DNA of 64,000 nt from an uncultured Carboxylicivirga sp. (lineage in GTDB: Bacteria; Bacteroidota; Bacteroidia; Bacteroidales; Marinilabiliaceae): contig NZ_OY764327.1 of NCBI RefSeq assembly GCF_963668385.1, positions 1,860,001 through 1,924,000 on the forward strand, written 5' to 3'. Positions 61,074 to 64,000 of the stretch are shown in pieces (the stretch's first letter is position 1; each line of letters starts with the position of its first letter). The translations under genes and the position numbers were made by a program. Below the pieces are notes generated by a model that saw only the letters and a list, made by a program, of their open reading frames with translations, was not told the origin of the DNA and did not search any database.

Positions 61074-62014
61074 AATCTTAGTGTTGTATCGAACTTATAA
61101 GTGAGCATAGAATAAATGGTTGCGCCAAATCTCTCTTTTATGTATAATAAGTTTTGGTTGATCTCACCGTCAGGCTCCATGCAATTACCAAGATCAATGT
61201 AATCTACCTTATCCAGATATTCCGAGATAAAACCATAGTATAATGCATGAGATGCTCTGTTGGTTCTTCCTGTTTCGCTTGCCGCTAAATATTGAAGCTT
61301 TAAAACATTGTTAAATTCATATAGTACAGCTCCTGCGTCGATATTTCCGGTTTCTCTATTTTCGACAATGAAGAGTTTGATTTTCTCAGGAAAAAGATTT
61401 TGTAGATATCTAATTTCAGCAATGGTATGTACTGGTTGCGTATTATGAAATTTATCAAGATTATTTTCAAGTATCTTCCAATAAGATTCAAAATCATCAG
61501 AGAATTTGAGATGGAAATTATTAAGCTTCAATTTTCTTTTTTCAACGGTACTTTTAGGGAACTTAAATCGCCTGGTAGATATGCATGTGCTAAGCTTAAT
61601 ATCTTCAAAAGGGATCTTGGATTTAATAAGTAAAAACGATTGGGCATCAGAAAATGAATTTGAATAAAATGATGGTTGTAGTTTTATCTTAAATGATTTA
61701 ATACCAATTTCATGAAGATATTCATTTGTATAATTGAGAAACAAAATTAAATCAGAAAAGCTCGTGTTTGTTTTTAGAATAAAACCGCCAAAAGTTAAAC
61801 CCGAATGACTATGATATTCCTTATCTGTTATGTGTCCGGGTAATATTGCCTGAAGTTTATCCTTTTTGTATAACATTAACGAATAATCGACGAACCGATA
61901 CTGATGATACTCCATATAGTCTCGATTAAACATAAAGACTGGAGTATCTGAGAGGGTAACGAAATGATCCCACTCTAATTTTAGGTTGGGAGTGTATTTT
62001 ACTATTTTAATCAT
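61070..62014 (-). CDS. FemAB/GNAT-like acyltransferase
   Basis: 314 aa from ATG 62014, overlapping the previous cupin gene by 8 bp. N-terminal half 'WDHFVTLSDTPVFMFNRDYM', C-terminal half 'KLFIVENRETGNIDAGAVLY', 'ASETGRTNRASHALYYGFIS' and 'DYIDLGNCMEPDGEINQNLL' followed by 'YIKERFGA', a layout like FemAB-type two-domain GNAT proteins. In the Fuc3NAc/Qui3NAc pathway an acyltransferase modifies the 3-amino group; this gene, next to two FdtA-like cupins, could do that, but the usual enzyme there is a hexapeptide-repeat protein. Substrate unknown. Confidence 0.6.
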   Translation of the reverse strand: MIKIVKYTPNLKLEWDHFVTLSDTPVFMFNRDYMEYHQYRFVDYSLMLYKKDKLQAILPGHITDKEYHSHSGLTFGGFILKTNTSFSDLILFLNYTNEYLHEIGIKSFKIKLQPSFYSNSFSDAQSFLLIKSKIPFEDIKLSTCISTRRFKFPKSTVEKRKLKLNNFHLKFSDDFESYWKILENNLDKFHNTQPVHTIAEIRYLQNLFPEKIKLFIVENRETGNIDAGAVLYEFNNVLKLQYLAASETGRTNRASHALYYGFISEYLDKVDYIDLGNCMEPDGEINQNLLYIKERFGATIYSMLTYKFDTTLRF

Positions 62015-62414
62015 TGATACTTCTAAAAGAATGGATATCTCTAATGTAGTCAGATTCATCATAGGGTTTTGATGCAAAGACCAAAACTACACTTCCACTA
62101 CTGAAATTATTTATTTCTCGCCAGATGCCGGGAGTAATTAGTAATCCTTTGTTTGGATTATTTAAAAAAACACTTTTTTGATTTTTTCCATCATTGATAA
62201 TAACATTAAAACTACCGCCTGCTGCAATAATTACCTGGTATAGATTTTTATGTGCATGTCCACCTCTCTCAGCCTCAGATGGAATATCGTAGGTGTAATA
62301 TACCCTTTGAATATCAAACGGAACATTAATATTTGCTTCCACAACAGATATACTTCCTTTATCTGATGGAATTTTATTAAGCTCAATAATCTTACAATCA
62401 TCAATTGATGCCAT
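62007..62414 (-). CDS. fdtA: dTDP-4-oxo-6-deoxyglucose 3,4-oxoisomerase-like cupin (FdtA), intact site
   Basis: 135 aa from ATG 62414, chosen because 'CKIIELNKIPSDKGSISVVE' is the normal family start; an upstream ATG (62477) would overlap the neighbour by 77 bp. Cupin with 'RVYYTYDIPSEAERGGHAHK' carrying both catalytic His (His53, His55). FdtA shifts the keto group of dTDP-4-oxo-6-deoxyglucose from C4 to C3, feeding the aminotransferase FdtB. Overlaps its paralog by 14 bp and the acyltransferase by 8 bp. Confidence 0.75.
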   Translation of the reverse strand: MASIDDCKIIELNKIPSDKGSISVVEANINVPFDIQRVYYTYDIPSEAERGGHAHKNLYQVIIAAGGSFNVIINDGKNQKSVFLNNPNKGLLITPGIWREINNFSSGSVVLVFASKPYDESDYIRDIHSFRSIND

Positions 62415-62826
62415 TCGATGTGTTTTTCCAGATGTTAAAATAGGTATTAAAATCTCTGATGTATTTACACTGGTCATAAGTAGTGTCTGAAATTACCAGA
62501 CATATGCTGCCCGAAATAAAATTACATACTTTTCGCCAGGTCAACTTAGGAATGAATAATCCTTGATTTGCCAAACTGAGCGTAAAAGTTTGTTTTTCGT
62601 CACCTGTATATAATTCAATATCAAACGAACCTTTTAATGCTATAATAAATTCACATGAATTAAAGTAAGCGTGTCCACCTCGCTGTTCGCCTCCAGGTAC
62701 ATCGTATATCCAATACGAACGAGCTATTTTGAAAGGAATGTGATTATTCTCTTCAATAAAACTAAGATTACCTCTAAGGTCTACAATCTTAGGTAGTGTT
62801 ATTAACTTAATTTCATCGTTGTGCAT
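62401..62826 (-). CDS. FdtA-like cupin paralog with altered active site
   Basis: 141 aa. Same fold as the adjacent cupin ('IKLITLPKIVDLRGNLSFIE', 'RSYWIYDVPGGEQRGGHAYF'), but the second catalytic His is Tyr (GGHAYF, Tyr54). The first His is kept. It may have a different specificity (other oxoisomerases), serve as a heterodimer partner, or be inactive. Divergent from the aminotransferase, with 56 bp between. Confidence 0.65.
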   Translation of the reverse strand: MHNDEIKLITLPKIVDLRGNLSFIEENNHIPFKIARSYWIYDVPGGEQRGGHAYFNSCEFIIALKGSFDIELYTGDEKQTFTLSLANQGLFIPKLTWRKVCNFISGSICLVISDTTYDQCKYIRDFNTYFNIWKNTSNGIN

Positions 62827-62882
62827 GATGTAAAATTACAGGTTGTGCAATATAATCAACAAGAATTGAATATTTTTATTGC

Positions 62883-63995
62883 ATGAAACAAATTCCTTTT
62901 TTAGACTTAAAGCTAATTAATCAAAAATACGAGACTGATATTAAAAATGCGTTTGATCGTTTATTAACATCGGGTTGGTATCTGTTTGGTGAAGAAAAAA
63001 AGCTTTTTGAAAAAGAATTAGCTCAATACAATGGAAGTAAATATGTGGTTGGTACTGCCAATGGTTTAGATGCATTAACATTGATTTTAAAAGGGTATAA
63101 AGAAGTGGGGCAACTTAAAGATGGAGATGAAATCATTGTTCCGGCTAATACCTATATTGCTTCCATCATATCAATTATTAATAGTGGATTGGTTCCTGTA
63201 CTTGTTGAACCCAAGGAGCAAACTTTTAATATTGATTACAGTTGCATTGAGCAAGCCATTACCTCTAAAACAAAAGCTATAATGGTGGTGCATTTGTACG
63301 GATTGGTTTCAGATATTTCTCATGTAAAAACTATTGCTCAAACCAATAATTTACTGCTGATCGAAGATAATGCTCAGGCGATTGGGGCATCATATCAAGG
63401 TGTAAAAAGTGGATGTTTGGGCGATGCTGCGGCATTTAGCTTTTACCCTGGTAAAAACCTGGGAGCTCTGAGCGATGCTGGAGCTGTTGCAACCAATAAT
63501 AAAGGATTGGCTGAAGTTGTTTTAGCGTTATCCAATTATGGATCAACCCAAAAGTATGTCAATAAATATGTGGGTTTAAATTCTCGTTTGGATGAACTTC
63601 AGGCAGCTATACTTAGAATTAAATTAAAAGATATTGATTGGGTTAATGCAGAAAGGCAACGAAACGCTCTGAAATATCAATCAGAAATAAATAATCCGTT
63701 GATTCAATTGCCATTATTGCCCGATTGTCAGGAAGAGCATGTGTGGCATTTGTTTGTTGTGAGGACCCAAAATAGAGATAATCTTGCTGCTTATCTTAAA
63801 GAAAAAGGAATTAGTACGATGATACACTACCCAATTCCACCTCATAAACAAGAGGCCTTGAAAAATTTTTCGCATTTAGAGTTGGCTGTTTCAGAAAGGC
63901 TCCATGCTGAAGTGTTAAGTATACCTCTGCATCAATGTCTTACTGTTGAAGAACAGAATTATATTATAAATCAGCTCAATGAATACAAGGGCTAA
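62883..63995 (+). CDS. DegT/DnrJ/EryC1/StrS sugar aminotransferase (FdtB-like)
   Basis: 370 aa. PLP Lys in '[20 protein letters not shown]', '[18 protein letters not shown]', '[15 protein letters not shown]' and '[20 protein letters not shown]' are family signatures. Transfers an amino group from glutamate to a keto sugar nucleotide. With the FdtA-like cupin beside it, the product is probably dTDP-3-amino-3,6-dideoxyhexose (Fuc3N or Qui3N). Further biosynthetic genes would lie beyond the window. Confidence 0.88.
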   Translation: MKQIPFLDLKLINQKYETDIKNAFDRLLTSGWYLFGEEKKLFEKELAQYNGSKYVVGTANGLDALTLILKGYKEVGQLKDGDEIIVPANTYIASIISIINSGLVPVLVEPKEQTFNIDYSCIEQAITSKTKAIMVVHLYGLVSDISHVKTIAQTNNLLLIEDNAQAIGASYQGVKSGCLGDAAAFSFYPGKNLGALSDAGAVATNNKGLAEVVLALSNYGSTQKYVNKYVGLNSRLDELQAAILRIKLKDIDWVNAERQRNALKYQSEINNPLIQLPLLPDCQEEHVWHLFVVRTQNRDNLAAYLKEKGISTMIHYPIPPHKQEALKNFSHLELAVSERLHAEVLSIPLHQCLTVEEQNYIINQLNEYKG

Positions 63996-64000
63996 CGAAA

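Overview
The window comes from the chromosome of an AT-rich member of the Bacteroidota, probably a marine or anaerobic Marinilabiliales/Bacteroidales-type organism. Support: promoter elements of the Bacteroides form (TTTG, about 20 nt, TAnnTTTG); lipoproteins with LxxC lipoboxes; a two-component kinase with a Reg_prop/Y_Y_Y sensor; two type IX secretion C-terminal domains; a GH97 glycosidase; and DUF4252, PspC and Wzi-type proteins. The species is inferred only at this level.

Layout. 1-7.3 kb: a cell-surface cluster, with the tail of a WD40-like beta-propeller protein, two outer-membrane beta-barrel candidates and two lipoproteins with IPT/TIG repeats and Kelch-like propellers. 7.5-10.8 kb: a large sensor histidine kinase whose signal peptide has no normal start codon. 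10.9-17.3 kb: an integrated element of exactly 6,300 bp in a tRNA-Ala(GGC) gene, flanked by 89-bp direct repeats. It carries a three-gene cargo cassette of unknown function, an HTH+HUH Rep-like protein with a nearby long palindrome, small ORFs, a catalytic-domain-only tyrosine recombinase, an excisionase-like protein and a full integrase whose C-terminus is encoded by the attachment core. 17.7-29.9 kb: housekeeping and envelope genes (TonB, HflX, a class III cyclase, Asd, a T9SS lamin-tail protein, an RDD protein) and two paralogous chemoreceptors.

29.9-33.5 kb: the reverse-strand block rplM-rpsI-rpsB-tsf-pyrH, with candidate RNA leaders. 33.7-39.7 kb: guanine deaminase, 3-methyladenine glycosylase, YccF, a PadR-PspC-PspC-DUF4252 unit and a YqaA-type membrane protein. 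39.7-45.4 kb: a GH97 glycosidase with a frameshifted signal peptide, TrpS, and an arsenic resistance set (ArsR, ArsC, ACR3) with two palindromic operators placed on the promoter. 46-49.4 kb: a four-helix-bundle protein between islands of degenerate repeats, an Xaa-Pro peptidase and a C1 peptidase. 49.86-50.08 kb: a compact nest of hairpins enclosed by 16-nt inverted repeats, the most unusual non-coding object here. 50.1-54.9 kb: a Wzi-like protein, MetK, three identical tRNA-Glu genes around rpsT, and RadC. 55-64 kb: a surface-polysaccharide locus (glycosyltransferases, a DUF2079 membrane protein, an SGNH-like protein, a flippase, a FemAB/GNAT-like protein, two FdtA-type cupins and a sugar aminotransferase), consistent with synthesis of a 3-amino-3,6-dideoxyhexose.

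The best candidates for undescribed biology are the three-gene cargo cassette on the 6.3-kb element, the integrase whose C-terminal tail depends on integration state, and the hairpin element at 49.86 kb.
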